Below, in pieces: positions 1-9,188 of a DNA stretch of 64,000 nt. The translations under genes and the position numbers were made by a program. The stretch covers positions 186,001 through 250,000 of the forward strand of contig NZ_JAUXSP010000002.1 of assembly GCF_030679875.1 (NCBI RefSeq). Direction: 5' to 3'. How positions within the stretch are numbered: the stretch's first letter is position 1; each line of letters starts with the position of its first letter. A model generated the notes under the pieces. The model saw only the letters and a list, made by a program, of their open reading frames with translations. It was not told the origin of the DNA and did no database searches. Origin of the DNA: Phenylobacterium sp. (GTDB lineage Bacteria; Pseudomonadota; Alphaproteobacteria; Caulobacterales; Caulobacteraceae).

Positions 1-1
1 G

Positions 2-1141
2 CCGGGCGTTGTGGCCGGGGTGGCCATCGCCACGGCCCTGATGCCGCCACTGGCGGTGGTGGGGTATGGCCTGGCTACAGGGGCCTGGAACATGGCCGGG
101 GGCGCCTTCCTGCTGTTCCTGACCAATGTGGTGGCCATCCTGGGGGCGGTGTTCGCCGTCGCCCGGCGCTACGGCTTCCAGCCGGCGGTCCGCGGCCGCA
201 GGCGCTGGGAAGAGATGGCCCTGGTGGCGACCCTGCTGCTGCTGTCCCTGCCGCTCGCCGTCTCGCTTCGCGATATCGTCGTTGAGGCGCGAGAAACGGC
301 CCGCGTGCGGGGCGCGATTCAGGCGGTGTTCGAGGCCGGCGATCAGCACATCACCGACCTGCAGGTGCTCGCCGGCGGCGGCGGCGTCGAGCAGGTGCGC
401 GCCGTGGTGGTCACGGGGCGTTTCCAGGCCCAGGCTGAACAGCGGGTGGCCGAGGCCCTGGGCGGCGGCCCAGACGTGCAGATCGAACAGATTCTCACCG
501 CCGATGGGCTGCCCCGGGCTGACCCCAGCGGCGGCGCCCTGGCCAACAGGGCGCTGGCCACCTCCAGGCCCTTGCGCACGACGCCGGAACAGAAGCTTCG
601 GGACATGCTTGCGGGGGTGGGCGTGGTGGAGGCCGTCGAGGTGCACGAGGCCGGCCGCCTGCGCGCCTCGGTGCGCCTGAACCGGCCCGCGAGCCTGGAC
701 GACTACGCCGCTCTGGAGGCCGCCGCCCAGCGCTTCCTGCCCGAGGTGAGCCTCGACCTGACCCCGCCCTTCCTTGATCTTCCGGTGATCGCCTTTGCGG
801 AGGGCCGCAGCACCCTCGACCCGGCCGCCGAGCGCCGCGTGGCGCTGATCGCCTGGGCCTTCAGGCGATGGAACATTCAGGGGGCCGAAGTCGTTGGGTC
901 GGCCAGCCCCGGACCTCGGGGGCCAAGGCCCCGGGATCTCCGTGTGGCCGAGGCCCGAGCGCAAGCCGTGGCCGATCGGCTGGAGGCCCTGGGCGTGCGC
1001 GACATTGAAATCAGAAGCGAGACGCCGGACGTCTCGCCACGGGACCCCTCGGCCCTGTGGTTCGCCGCTGTGCGCCCCCTGGGCCTGCCCGGCGCCGCTG
1101 ACCCTGCTGCAAACTCCAGCCCTGACGAGGTCGCCCCGTGA
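2..1141 (+). CDS. DUF389 membrane protein with C-terminal OmpA-like domain (5' partial)
   Basis: The gene enters from outside the window; the frame is open from base 2. The visible part begins inside a membrane region (G-V-A-I-A-T-A-L-M-P-P, typical of DUF389/TIGR00341 proteins), with a second hydrophobic segment and a third at roughly residues 75-95 (L-V-A-T-L-L-L-L-S-L). A soluble region follows. The last ~110 residues look like an OmpA/MotB-type peptidoglycan-binding fold: F-A-E-G-R-S-T-L-D-P, then V-V-G-S-A-S and R-V-A-E-A-R-A-Q-A-V-A-D-R-L-E-A-L-G-V. The function of DUF389 proteins is unknown to me. The stop overlaps the GTG of the next gene (GTGA), which suggests translational coupling with the permease. 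The OmpA assignment is by motif only. Confidence 0.8.
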   Translation, partial: PGVVAGVAIATALMPPLAVVGYGLATGAWNMAGGAFLLFLTNVVAILGAVFAVARRYGFQPAVRGRRRWEEMALVATLLLLSLPLAVSLRDIVVEARETARVRGAIQAVFEAGDQHITDLQVLAGGGGVEQVRAVVVTGRFQAQAEQRVAEALGGGPDVQIEQILTADGLPRADPSGGALANRALATSRPLRTTPEQKLRDMLAGVGVVEAVEVHEAGRLRASVRLNRPASLDDYAALEAAAQRFLPEVSLDLTPPFLDLPVIAFAEGRSTLDPAAERRVALIAWAFRRWNIQGAEVVGSASPGPRGPRPRDLRVAEARAQAVADRLEALGVRDIEIRSETPDVSPRDPSALWFAAVRPLGLPGAADPAANSSPDEVAP

Positions 1142-2889
1142 ACGACGCTCTGTTGGCCGGGCTGGTCCTCATCTTCGCCCTCACCCTGTTCGCCTGGGAC
1201 AAGGTGCGCCACGACCTGGTGGCGGTCTGCGCCCTGGGCGCCTGTCTGATCCTCGGCCTCACCACCCCCGACCAGGCCCTGCAGGGGTTTTCCGACCCCG
1301 CCGTGGTGGTCGTGGCCGCCGTGCTCATCATCGGCCGGGCGATCGAGCTGACCGGCGTGGCGGCGGCGGCGACCGCACGGCTGGCGGCCCTGCGCATGCC
1401 CTTTCCCCTGCAGCTCAGTATTCTGCTGATTGCGGCCGCGGCGCTCTCGGCCTTCATGAACAATATCGCCGCCCTGGCGATCACCATGCCGGTGGTGGCC
1501 AGCGTCTGTCGCGCCGCCCGCCTGCCGGCTGCTGCGGGCCTGATGCCGCTGGCCTTCGCCACCATCCTGGGGGGCATGACCACCCTGATCGGCACGCCCG
1601 CCAACCTGATCCTGTCCTCGGTCCGCCGGGAGGAGCTGGGCGAGCCTTTCGGCTTCTTCGCCATGTCGCCCCTCGGCGTCACCGTCGCCGGCGCTGGCCT
1701 GCTCTATCTCTGCCTGATCGGCTGGCGGCTGACCCCCCGGCGGAGTGGCGAGGAAGCCGCCAGCGGCGGGCGCAACGTGTTCGAGCTCATCCCGCCCAAG
1801 GCTGAGCTTGGTGAAGACGGCAAGCCGGTGGAGATCGACCACGAGGCCCTGTTCGCCGAGATCAAGGCCTCGGGCGCCCATGTTCTGGCCGTGATCCGTC
1901 GCCATCGACGGATCAAGCTGGACAAGCTCGACCGGCTGGCGCCCACCGACCGGGTGCTGGTGGTCTCGCCTGAGGACCCCTGGGACCTGGCCAACAAGCT
2001 GGGCGCCAGCCTGGCGGTGGAGCGCTCCACCGCCGCCGATGCGGTGACCTCCCGGGTCGCCGTGGCCCACGGCTCGCCGCTGATCCGACGGCCCTATGAC
2101 ACCATCGCCGCTGAGACTGACCAGGAGCTTCGGGTGGTGGCCGCAGGTCCCCGGGCGGCCGGCGCCGACGGCTCCCTGGGCGCCATGGAGATCCGGGCCG
2201 GCGACCAGCTGGTGCTGCACGGGCCCGCCGAAAAGCTGGAGGCCTATCTTCGCTATGGTCGTCTGCTCGAGCTGGACCGCAAGTCGGCCGTGGTGGTGCA
2301 GCCCAGGCGCGCAGCCCTGGCGCTTGGCATCTATGCGGCGGCCGTGATCGCGGCCGTGGCCTTTGGCATGCCCACGGCGCTGACCTTCGCGGCGGCGGCG
2401 GCTGGCCTGGCGGCCCTGCGTTTCCTGCCCTCGGGCGAGATCTATTCGTCCATCGACTGGCCGGCCATCGTGCTGCTGGCGGCCATGATCCCGGTGGGCC
2501 AGAGCTTCCAGACCAGCGGGGCGGCGGCCTACGTCGCCGACGCCATGGGGGCTGGCCTGGGCGGGGCGCCCCTGTTCGCCGCCGCGGCCGCCATCTCTGT
2601 GGCGACCATCGTGCTGTCGCTGTTCCTGAACAATGTCGCCACCGCCGTGATCATGGGCCCGGTGGCCATCGGCATGGCCGTCCAGCTGAATTTTCCGCCA
2701 GACGCCCTGTTGCTGGCGGTGTTGATCGCCGCCTCGTCGGACTTCCTGACCCCCATCGGCCACCAGAACAACCTGCTGGTCATGGCCCCGGGGGGATACA
2801 AGTTCCGCGACTATGCCCGGGTGGGGGCGGCCCTGACCGCGTTGGTGGTCCTGGTCTCCTCAGGCATGATCTCGATGATCTATACCTAG
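1138..2889 (+). CDS. SLC13-family permease with central RCK/TrkA-C domains
   Basis: A 583-residue integral membrane transporter. The N-terminal half (about residues 1-200) holds several membrane helices with the signature loop N-N-I-A-A-L-A-I-T-M-P and a G-T-P-A-N-L-I motif. A soluble section (about 205-380) carries two TrkA-C/RCK_C-like modules. The C-terminal half repeats the transporter pattern with F-L-N-N-V-A-T-A-V-I-M-G-P. This architecture is the SLC13/ArsB-like anion permease family (often annotated as a sulfate, dicarboxylate or sodium-coupled permease). The substrate cannot be read from sequence. It starts with GTG overlapping the stop of the DUF389-OmpA gene, so the two are probably one operon. 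Confidence 0.88.
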   Translation: MNDALLAGLVLIFALTLFAWDKVRHDLVAVCALGACLILGLTTPDQALQGFSDPAVVVVAAVLIIGRAIELTGVAAAATARLAALRMPFPLQLSILLIAAAALSAFMNNIAALAITMPVVASVCRAARLPAAAGLMPLAFATILGGMTTLIGTPANLILSSVRREELGEPFGFFAMSPLGVTVAGAGLLYLCLIGWRLTPRRSGEEAASGGRNVFELIPPKAELGEDGKPVEIDHEALFAEIKASGAHVLAVIRRHRRIKLDKLDRLAPTDRVLVVSPEDPWDLANKLGASLAVERSTAADAVTSRVAVAHGSPLIRRPYDTIAAETDQELRVVAAGPRAAGADGSLGAMEIRAGDQLVLHGPAEKLEAYLRYGRLLELDRKSAVVVQPRRAALALGIYAAAVIAAVAFGMPTALTFAAAAAGLAALRFLPSGEIYSSIDWPAIVLLAAMIPVGQSFQTSGAAAYVADAMGAGLGGAPLFAAAAAISVATIVLSLFLNNVATAVIMGPVAIGMAVQLNFPPDALLLAVLIAASSDFLTPIGHQNNLLVMAPGGYKFRDYARVGAALTALVVLVSSGMISMIYT

Positions 2890-2958
2890 GCGCGGCCCTT
2901 GCATTGAGCCACGCGGCCCCGCCACTATGTCGGCGCGCAGAGAGACCAGGACCGCCCC

Positions 2959-3738
2959 TTGTTCAAAAGCCTGTTCGGCAAGAAGACGCCCAAGGCCCCG
3001 CCGTCCACTGGCGGGCGCAGGGTCTATGCCGTCGGCGATATCCACGGCCGCCATGATCTGCTGGTCGGCCTGCTGCGCGAGATCGCCCTGGACGTCAGCG
3101 CCGAACCCCCAGCCGCCCAGCCGATCCTGGTCTTCCTGGGCGATTATGTGGATCGGGGTCCTGGCTCCCATCAGGTGGTGGAGACCATCCTGACCCTGCG
3201 CCGCGAGCCCGGCTTCGAGGTCCGCGCCCTGAAGGGCAATCACGAGGAGGCCTTGCTGCGCTTTCTCGATGAGCCGGCGTTCGGCGCCACCTGGGCCGAG
3301 CATGGGGGCAACGCCACCCTGGCCTCCTATGGCGTCCAGCCTCCGGTCACCCGCACTGATCCCGAGGCCTGGGCGGTGGCGCGGGCGGCCTTTGGCGAGG
3401 CCCTGCCCGGCGCGCACCGGACCTTCTATGACGATCTCGACCTGATGACCGAGGTGGGGGACTACGCCTTTGTCCATGCCGGCGTGCGGCCGGGCGTGCC
3501 CCTGGCCCAGCAGGCTGAGCGGGACCTGCTGTGGATCCGCGGAGAATTCCTCCAGGCGCCCGGCCCCTTCGGCAAGATCATCGTCCATGGGCACACGCCG
3601 ATGGAGGAGCCGCAGATGACGCCTCACCGTCTCGGCCTCGACACCGGCGCCTACGCCACCGGCGTGCTCACCGCCGCGCGCCTGGACGACAGCGGCCAGA
3701 AGATCATCCAGGCTCGGGTCAGCCGCGCGGCGGCCTAG
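2959..3738 (+). CDS. Calcineurin-like metallophosphoesterase (serine/threonine phosphatase family)
   Basis: A 259-residue phosphoesterase of the PPP type. The three metal-binding motifs are intact: G-D-I-H-G-R (about residue 27), G-D-Y-V-D-R-G (about 62) and G-N-H-E (about 94). The two downstream metal-ligand histidines appear in V-H-A-G-V-R and V-H-G-H-T-P. Such proteins act on phosphoproteins or dinucleoside polyphosphates in the cytoplasm; which one cannot be told here. The TTG start at 2959 precedes a basic leader (F-K-S-L-F-G-K-K) and is chosen because it is the first start that keeps the whole fold. Its 3' end overlaps the convergent DUF1206 gene by four bases. Confidence 0.9.
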   Translation: MFKSLFGKKTPKAPPSTGGRRVYAVGDIHGRHDLLVGLLREIALDVSAEPPAAQPILVFLGDYVDRGPGSHQVVETILTLRREPGFEVRALKGNHEEALLRFLDEPAFGATWAEHGGNATLASYGVQPPVTRTDPEAWAVARAAFGEALPGAHRTFYDDLDLMTEVGDYAFVHAGVRPGVPLAQQAERDLLWIRGEFLQAPGPFGKIIVHGHTPMEEPQMTPHRLGLDTGAYATGVLTAARLDDSGQKIIQARVSRAAA

Positions 3739-4613
3739 TCGTCAAGAACCTCACCGGCGGGGATGTGGCGATAGCGGGCCTCCACCAGGGCGAAGGCGCC
3801 GAAGCTAATCAGGCCCAGCCCCACGCCGATCAGCAGACCATCCCCCCAGGGCGCGCGCTCCAGGGCCTGGAGCGCCTCGGCCAGGCCCGCAGCCTCGGCG
3901 GCGTTGGCGTGCAGACCCGCCTGTACCAGCATCACCCCCATGACGGCGAAGGCCGCCCCCCGGGCGCCATAGCCCAGCCGGCCCAGGGGCTCGGCCAGCC
4001 GGCCGACAGCGCCGTCGCAGACCAGTTTCTTGCAGAGCCCGCCCATGACGGCCTTGATGATGTTGGAGGCGCTGGCCGCCAGGATGAAGACCCCGACGCC
4101 GACAATCAGCCACTCGCCGCCGGGGATGGCCAGGGCCTGGGCGGCGGCCTCCTGCTCGCTCGCCCCCTCCTCGGCGTCGCCGAGGTCCTCCAGCAGGTCC
4201 AGGGCGCTGAACACCGAAAAGCCCAGCGTCCCATAGACGAGGCCGCTGATCGCCTGGCCCGCCCGGGTGGCGAGCGCCTTGGGCGAGGTCCCCTGCCGCT
4301 CGGCGTCGAACACCGACTGCAGCAGACGCCAGCCCGCAAAGCCATAGAGGCCGAACCCGGCCGCCCCCAGCAGCATGAAGCCCAGGGGCCATTGGGCCAG
4401 GGCCTCCACGGCCCCCAGCGATCCTTCGGCCTCCGGGGTCATTTCCAGGGCGGCCATCACCGCGATGGCGCCGATGCTGAGATAGACAAACCCGCGCGCG
4501 GCATAGCCGAACCGGCAGGCCAGCTGCGCCAAGGCCCCAAGCGGCGCCTCGCCTAGCCAGCGCAGGGTCTGGCGTAGGGCGGTCTCGGCGTCGTGTTCGG
4601 AAGCGGTGGCCAT
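3735..4613 (-). CDS. DUF1206 domain membrane protein
   Basis: A 292-residue protein with three tandem two-helix units. Each begins with a variant of R-x-G-Y-A-A-R-G (at about residues 35, 116 and 210), the hallmark of DUF1206. This gives six predicted membrane helices. The family function is unknown. An acidic loop (E-D-L-G-D-A-E-E-G) lies between the second and third units. The gene is convergent with the phosphatase and shares four bases at the stops. It lies downstream of polA on the same strand with about 50 bases between, so co-transcription is possible. Confidence 0.88.
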   Translation of the reverse strand: MATASEHDAETALRQTLRWLGEAPLGALAQLACRFGYAARGFVYLSIGAIAVMAALEMTPEAEGSLGAVEALAQWPLGFMLLGAAGFGLYGFAGWRLLQSVFDAERQGTSPKALATRAGQAISGLVYGTLGFSVFSALDLLEDLGDAEEGASEQEAAAQALAIPGGEWLIVGVGVFILAASASNIIKAVMGGLCKKLVCDGAVGRLAEPLGRLGYGARGAAFAVMGVMLVQAGLHANAAEAAGLAEALQALERAPWGDGLLIGVGLGLISFGAFALVEARYRHIPAGEVLDD

Positions 4614-4663
4614 GGCCGGGAGAAACGACGCCGCAACGGCGCAGGTTCCGGCCCGCCTGAGGC

Positions 4664-7501
4664 TTAGTGGGCGTCGTCCCAGTTGGCCGCGGCCCGGGCC
4701 TCCACCACCAGGGGCACGGAAAACGCCACGGTGGGTTCGGCCGCGGTCTCCATCACGGCCTTGATCACCCCGATGGCCGCCTGCGCCTCGGCTTCAGGGG
4801 CCTCGAACACCAGTTCGTCGTGGACCTGCAGCAGCATGCGGGTGGACAGACCCGCCCTGGCCAGCGCGCCGGGCATGCGGATCATGGCCCGGCGGATCAC
4901 GTCGGCCGCCGTGCCCTGGATGGGCGCGTTGATGGCGGCGCGGTCGGCGAAGGCGCGCATGCCGGCGGCCTTGGCGCCCACCTCGGGGATGTTCACCTTG
5001 CGGCCAAACAGCGTGGTGACGAAGCCTTGGGCGCGGACCTTGGCCTTCTCCTTATCCATATAGTCGCGGATGCCGGGGAAGCGGTCGAAATAGGTGCGGA
5101 TATAGGCCCCGGCCTCGTCCTGCGGGATCGACAGCTGGTTGGCCAGGCCAAAGGCCGAGATGCCATAGACGATACCGAAATTGATCGCCTTGGCGCGCCT
5201 GCGGGTCTCGGCGGGCATGCCCTCGATGGGCACGCCGAACATCTCCGAAGCCGTCATGGCGTGGATGTCCAGACCGTCCAAAAAGGCGCGTTTAAGCTGC
5301 GGAATGTCACCCATATGGGCCAAAATGCGCAGCTCGATCTGGCTGTAGTCGGCGCTGATCAGCAGGTGGCCCGGCTCGGCTACGAAGGCCTTGCGGATCT
5401 TGCGCCCCTCCTCGGTGCGGATCGGGATGTTCTGCAGGTTGGGGTCCGAGGACGACAGCCGCCCCGTCGTGGTGGCCGCCAGCGCGAACGAGGTGTGGAC
5501 GCGCCTGGTGTCGGGCGCGATGGCCGCCACCAGCGCGTCGGTATAGGTGCCCTTCAGCTTCGACAGCTGGCGCCAGTCCAGCAGGACCCGCGGCAGCTCG
5601 TGGCCTTGCAGGGCCAGTTCCTCCAGCACCGAGGCGTCGGTGGACGAGGCGCCCGAGGCGGTGGTGCGCTTCGGCGCCAGCCCCATCTCCTGGTACAGGA
5701 TCTCGCCGACCTGCTTGGGCGAGCCCAGGTTGAACGGCCGGCCGGCCAACCCATGCGCCTGTTGCTCGAACTCGGCCATGCGCAGGGCGAAGTCGTTGGA
5801 AAGCTTGCGCAGGTGCTCGGGGTCGACGGCGATGCCGGCCACCTCCATGTCGGCCAGCACGGCGGCCAGCGGACGCTCCAGGGTCTCATAGACGGTGAGC
5901 AGGCCTGCGGGCGCCAGCCTGGGCTTGAGCACCTGATAGAGACGGAGGGTCACGTCGGCGTCCTCGGCGGCGTAACAGGTGGCCTCCTTCAGGGCGACCT
6001 TCTTGAAGCTCTTCTGCCCCTTGCCGGTCCCGGCCACCTGCTTGAAGGGGATCGGCTCATGGCCCAGCCACAGGCGCGACAGTTCGTCCATGCCGTGGCC
6101 GTGCAGACCCGCCTCCAGCACGTAGGAGATCAGCATGGTGTCCTCGACCGGCGCCACGCGCACGCCATAGCGCGACAGGACGGCCAGGTCGTACTTGGCG
6201 TTCTGGGCGATCTTCAGGACGGCTGGGTCCTCCAGCATCGGCTTCAAGAGCTCGATGGCGATGGGCAGGGGGATCTGCGTCAGGTCCGACGGGGCGTCGA
6301 GCGCCAGGCCGTCCAGCTCCTCATGGGCCAGGGGAATGTAACAGGCCTGGCCGGGCGCGATGGCCAGGGACACGCCGCACAGGCCCGCGCTGGCTGACGA
6401 CAGGGCGTCGGTCTCGGTGTCGAAGGCGACGACGCCGACTGCCCGGGCCTTCTCGATCCAGGCCTCTAGGGTGGCCACATCGCGCACGCACTCATAGCCA
6501 TTGACGTCGATGGGCGGCGCCTCGGGCGCGGCCCGGGGCTCCGGCGCCGGCTGGGAGGGCGCGGCGTCGCCGGCGCTGACCCGGCGGGCCAGACTGCGGA
6601 ACTGCATCTCTTCCAGGAAGGCGGCCAGGGTGGCGGGTTCCGGCTCGGCCACCACCAGCTCGTCGATGGCGGCGGGCAGGGGAGTGTCGCAGTCCAGCTG
6701 CACCAGCAGGCGCGACAGGCGGATCTGGTCGGCGAAGTTGATCAGGGTCTCGCGCCGCTTGGGCTGCTTGATCTCAGACGCCCTCGCCAGCAGCGTATCG
6801 AGGTCGCCATATTCGTTGATCAGCTGGGCGGCGGTCTTGACGCCGATGCCGGGCGCGCCCGGCACATTGTCGACGGAGTCGCCGCACAGGGCCTGGACGT
6901 CCACCACCTTTTCCGGCGGCACCCCGAACTTCTCGATCACCTGCTCGCGGCCGATCTTCAGGTTCTTCATGGTGTCGAGCATGGAGACCCGGTCGCCGAC
7001 CAGCTGCATCAGGTCCTTGTCGGACGAGATGATGGTCACCTCGCCGCCCATGTCCCGCACCTTGCAGGCATAGGCCGCGATCAGGTCGTCGGCCTCATAG
7101 CCGGGCAGTTCCAGGCTCGGCACGCCAAAGGCCCGGGTCGCCTCCCGCACCAGGGGAAACTGCGGGATCAGGTCCTCCGGCGGCGGCGGCCGGTGGGCCT
7201 TGTACTGGTCATAGAGCTTGTTGCGGAACGTCTTCTCCGAATGGTCGAAGATCACCGCCAGGTGGGTCGGCGCATCGGCCTGGGCCCGCATCTCCACCAG
7301 CAGCTTCCACAGCATGTTGCAAAAGCCCGACACCGCCCCGATGGGCAGTCCGTCGCTCTTGCGCGTCAGCGGCGGCAGGGCGTGATAGGCGCGAAAAATA
7401 TAGCCCGACCCATCCACCAGATAGAGCCGCACCGGCGGCCCATCCTGAGTGGGCGTCCTGGGCAGGTCGGGCAGGGGGGCGGCGTCGAGGGTGTCGGTCA
7501 T
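4664..7501 (-). CDS. polA: DNA polymerase I
   Basis: A 945-residue, full-length family A polymerase used for Okazaki fragment maturation and repair synthesis. The N-terminal ~300 residues are the 5'-3' flap exonuclease (Y-L-V-D-G-S-G-Y-I-F-R-A-Y, then the H3TH helix G-I-G-V-K-T-A). The central proofreading domain keeps an acidic F-D-T-E-T-D motif, so 3'-5' exonuclease activity is probably retained. The C-terminal polymerase domain has motif A (A-D-Y-S-Q-I-E-L-R), motif B (R-R-A-K-A-I-N-F-G) and motif C (V-H-D-E-L-V-F). The ATG at 7501 begins an ordinary leader. The AT-rich orphan gene sits immediately upstream. Confidence 0.97.
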   Translation of the reverse strand: MTDTLDAAPLPDLPRTPTQDGPPVRLYLVDGSGYIFRAYHALPPLTRKSDGLPIGAVSGFCNMLWKLLVEMRAQADAPTHLAVIFDHSEKTFRNKLYDQYKAHRPPPPEDLIPQFPLVREATRAFGVPSLELPGYEADDLIAAYACKVRDMGGEVTIISSDKDLMQLVGDRVSMLDTMKNLKIGREQVIEKFGVPPEKVVDVQALCGDSVDNVPGAPGIGVKTAAQLINEYGDLDTLLARASEIKQPKRRETLINFADQIRLSRLLVQLDCDTPLPAAIDELVVAEPEPATLAAFLEEMQFRSLARRVSAGDAAPSQPAPEPRAAPEAPPIDVNGYECVRDVATLEAWIEKARAVGVVAFDTETDALSSASAGLCGVSLAIAPGQACYIPLAHEELDGLALDAPSDLTQIPLPIAIELLKPMLEDPAVLKIAQNAKYDLAVLSRYGVRVAPVEDTMLISYVLEAGLHGHGMDELSRLWLGHEPIPFKQVAGTGKGQKSFKKVALKEATCYAAEDADVTLRLYQVLKPRLAPAGLLTVYETLERPLAAVLADMEVAGIAVDPEHLRKLSNDFALRMAEFEQQAHGLAGRPFNLGSPKQVGEILYQEMGLAPKRTTASGASSTDASVLEELALQGHELPRVLLDWRQLSKLKGTYTDALVAAIAPDTRRVHTSFALAATTTGRLSSSDPNLQNIPIRTEEGRKIRKAFVAEPGHLLISADYSQIELRILAHMGDIPQLKRAFLDGLDIHAMTASEMFGVPIEGMPAETRRRAKAINFGIVYGISAFGLANQLSIPQDEAGAYIRTYFDRFPGIRDYMDKEKAKVRAQGFVTTLFGRKVNIPEVGAKAAGMRAFADRAAINAPIQGTAADVIRRAMIRMPGALARAGLSTRMLLQVHDELVFEAPEAEAQAAIGVIKAVMETAAEPTVAFSVPLVVEARAAANWDDAH

Positions 7502-7682
7502 CCGCGGAAGATAGGCGCGCGGGCGGCGGTGGTCACGTGCGGAGAGCTACTTCTTGTTGATCGCAAGGACTGGCGAGTAGCAGCTCGAATTGACGGGACA
7601 CGTCGCGCTAGGGTTAAAAAACGATGCCGGCAGGGCATTGTGTTGGGGCCTCAGAATTCCGCCTGGTGAGAGGCGAATGGCC

Positions 7683-8918
7683 TCACGCAGGGCGCGCGGG
7701 AACATTCTTGTGTGGGCCCAGAAAATGTTTCGCGGGACCGGAAACCCAATGATCGGGTCGCCACCCAAGGTTTAGCTTAGATAGCAAAATATCATCCAGA
7801 CTATCCGTAGCGAAACTAGCGACCATCCCACCCGCCAGCCCTGGAAGTCCGGTGCCGGATAGCGAGTGTCCGATCGCCGTCCCGAGGGCCGACATTAGCA
7901 CGATTTTGGTCATCTTATATGGAAGTCCGGAAACTACCCTTGACCCCGATATTACCGACTTCTCGTATTCGGAGATGAGATCGCCATTTGATGGTCGCTC
8001 TCTGAGCCATGACTTGAATTTGCGGGTTGATTTAGATTCTGCGAAGTTAAGAATATCGACAATGGTTCTCTCGCCACTATTGATGGCGACCCCAAAGGAT
8101 CGGCCTTGGAATTTAATATCCTCGAATCGGTCTATATTTTCTCGGCCCCTGTCAATTTTGTCGAAAAAACTTTTAACCTTATGTCTTAAAATCGATGAAT
8201 GAAGATCACTTGCCCATATATCGCAAAAACTGTCACCCGCAAAAAACATCTCCGCGCGAACATTGTAAATTGGGTTTATGAGGTGGGGATATGTTATGGT
8301 GTCGTCTTCAGTTAGATGCTTGGTCTTCGATAGCAGGTTTGCTAGACGCAGATTGATGTTGCTCGTAACCAAGAATCTCGAATCATCCTGAACCGAATCG
8401 GCTCGCACGAGGTTTAGGAAGGGATATTCCGGTGCCATATCATGAAGAGCAAATCGAACGCATTGGCTTAGGAAGTCGCTATCAAGCATGTCGGATAGCG
8501 CCGCCGTCGTCACGTTTTTGTTTGGAGTCTCTCTAACCTGAACAGATTCCATCAAGCGACGAATTTTGCGCGCTGGGATAGCTCCTGTACCAAAGCGACG
8601 CCGCGTAGTGACGATCATCTCATCCTCGGCGCCGTTTACACGGCGGCCAGAAGCATCTCCTGCCAATGTTATCGTGCAAAATGAATAAGGTAGGAGATCG
8701 CTTTCCTCCGTCAGGATTGCCGATATCCCGAAATCATATAAGATCGTAACAAGGTCACTCTCTGCAATCCGAATTGTTTCATCAATTCCCACTGCTTCTA
8801 TCAGGTCGCAAAGAGATCCATTCTGATATAGAATCTCGACATGGCCATAGTATACGAGCGCCTCGGCAAACGCGGCGAGTTGAAGTCCGTTAGGAAGAAG
8901 AATCACGCGCTCTAGCAT
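7683..8918 (-). CDS. AT-rich orphan protein, 411 aa, unknown function
   Basis: I do not recognise this protein. It is 411 residues with balanced composition and an uninterrupted frame. The DNA is strikingly AT-rich (only about 30% G+C over 8161-8220, against roughly 70% in the neighbours) and uses A/T-ending codons, so it was probably acquired recently. The N-terminal ~110 residues look like mixed alpha/beta structure. A basic stretch R-R-R-F-G-T-G-A-I-P-A-R-K-I-R-R is at about 129-144. The middle is polar. The C-terminal part (about 345-380) is a glycine-rich hydrophobic segment (A-L-G-T-A-I-G-H-S-L-S, then G-L-P-G-L-A-G-G-M-V-A) that could enter a membrane. It is a lone gene with no integrase or transposase nearby. 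Confidence 0.75.
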   Translation of the reverse strand: MLERVILLPNGLQLAAFAEALVYYGHVEILYQNGSLCDLIEAVGIDETIRIAESDLVTILYDFGISAILTEESDLLPYSFCTITLAGDASGRRVNGAEDEMIVTTRRRFGTGAIPARKIRRLMESVQVRETPNKNVTTAALSDMLDSDFLSQCVRFALHDMAPEYPFLNLVRADSVQDDSRFLVTSNINLRLANLLSKTKHLTEDDTITYPHLINPIYNVRAEMFFAGDSFCDIWASDLHSSILRHKVKSFFDKIDRGRENIDRFEDIKFQGRSFGVAINSGERTIVDILNFAESKSTRKFKSWLRERPSNGDLISEYEKSVISGSRVVSGLPYKMTKIVLMSALGTAIGHSLSGTGLPGLAGGMVASFATDSLDDILLSKLNLGWRPDHWVSGPAKHFLGPHKNVPARPA

Positions 8919-9075
8919 TTGATAGGAGCGGATCAGCTCTCATCTGCGCGCGCAACTGTAATCAATGGGTTGCACGGGTTAGAGTTGAAAAGTGAGGGCA
9001 CCCACCCTTTTCCCGGTTCAAGTCAGTGCGCATCCCAGTCCGCGCTGACGACCGGCGCTCGCGGCGCCCTCCACC

Positions 9076-9160
9076 GCGTCATCCTGGGCCTTGTGCCCAG
9101 GATCGCTGGTGACGCTCGCGCCCGCCTTCGACAGGGATGCTCGCCACAGGGGCGAGCATG
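9076..9160. repeat. REP-like pair of intergenic hairpins
   Basis: Two hairpins lie in the 270-base gap between the orphan gene and the DUF4336 gene. The first has a perfect 9-base stem (ATCCTGGGC at 9081-9089 with GCCCAGGAT at 9095-9103), flanked by the outer pair GCGTCA/TGACGC. The second has a perfect 9-base stem (ATGCTCGCC at 9137-9145 with GGCGAGCAT at 9151-9159). The 'GTCATCC...GGGCTTGT...' style resembles intergenic palindromic repeats common in alphaproteobacteria. Nothing else is visible between 8919 and 9188. Confidence 0.6.
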
Positions 9161-9188
9161 ACGGCGTTGGGGGTGGGGTGGTGCGCGC

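Noticed and set aside
877..2763. Long open frame antisense to the SLC13 permease gene
   Set aside because: The product is arginine/glycine/histidine-rich without domains, and it lies opposite a well-supported membrane protein. High G+C leaves such antisense frames open by chance.
7502..7682. Integrase, IS ends or attachment site around the AT-rich gene
   Set aside because: No terminal inverted repeats, target duplications or recombinase remnants could be recognised on either side by eye.
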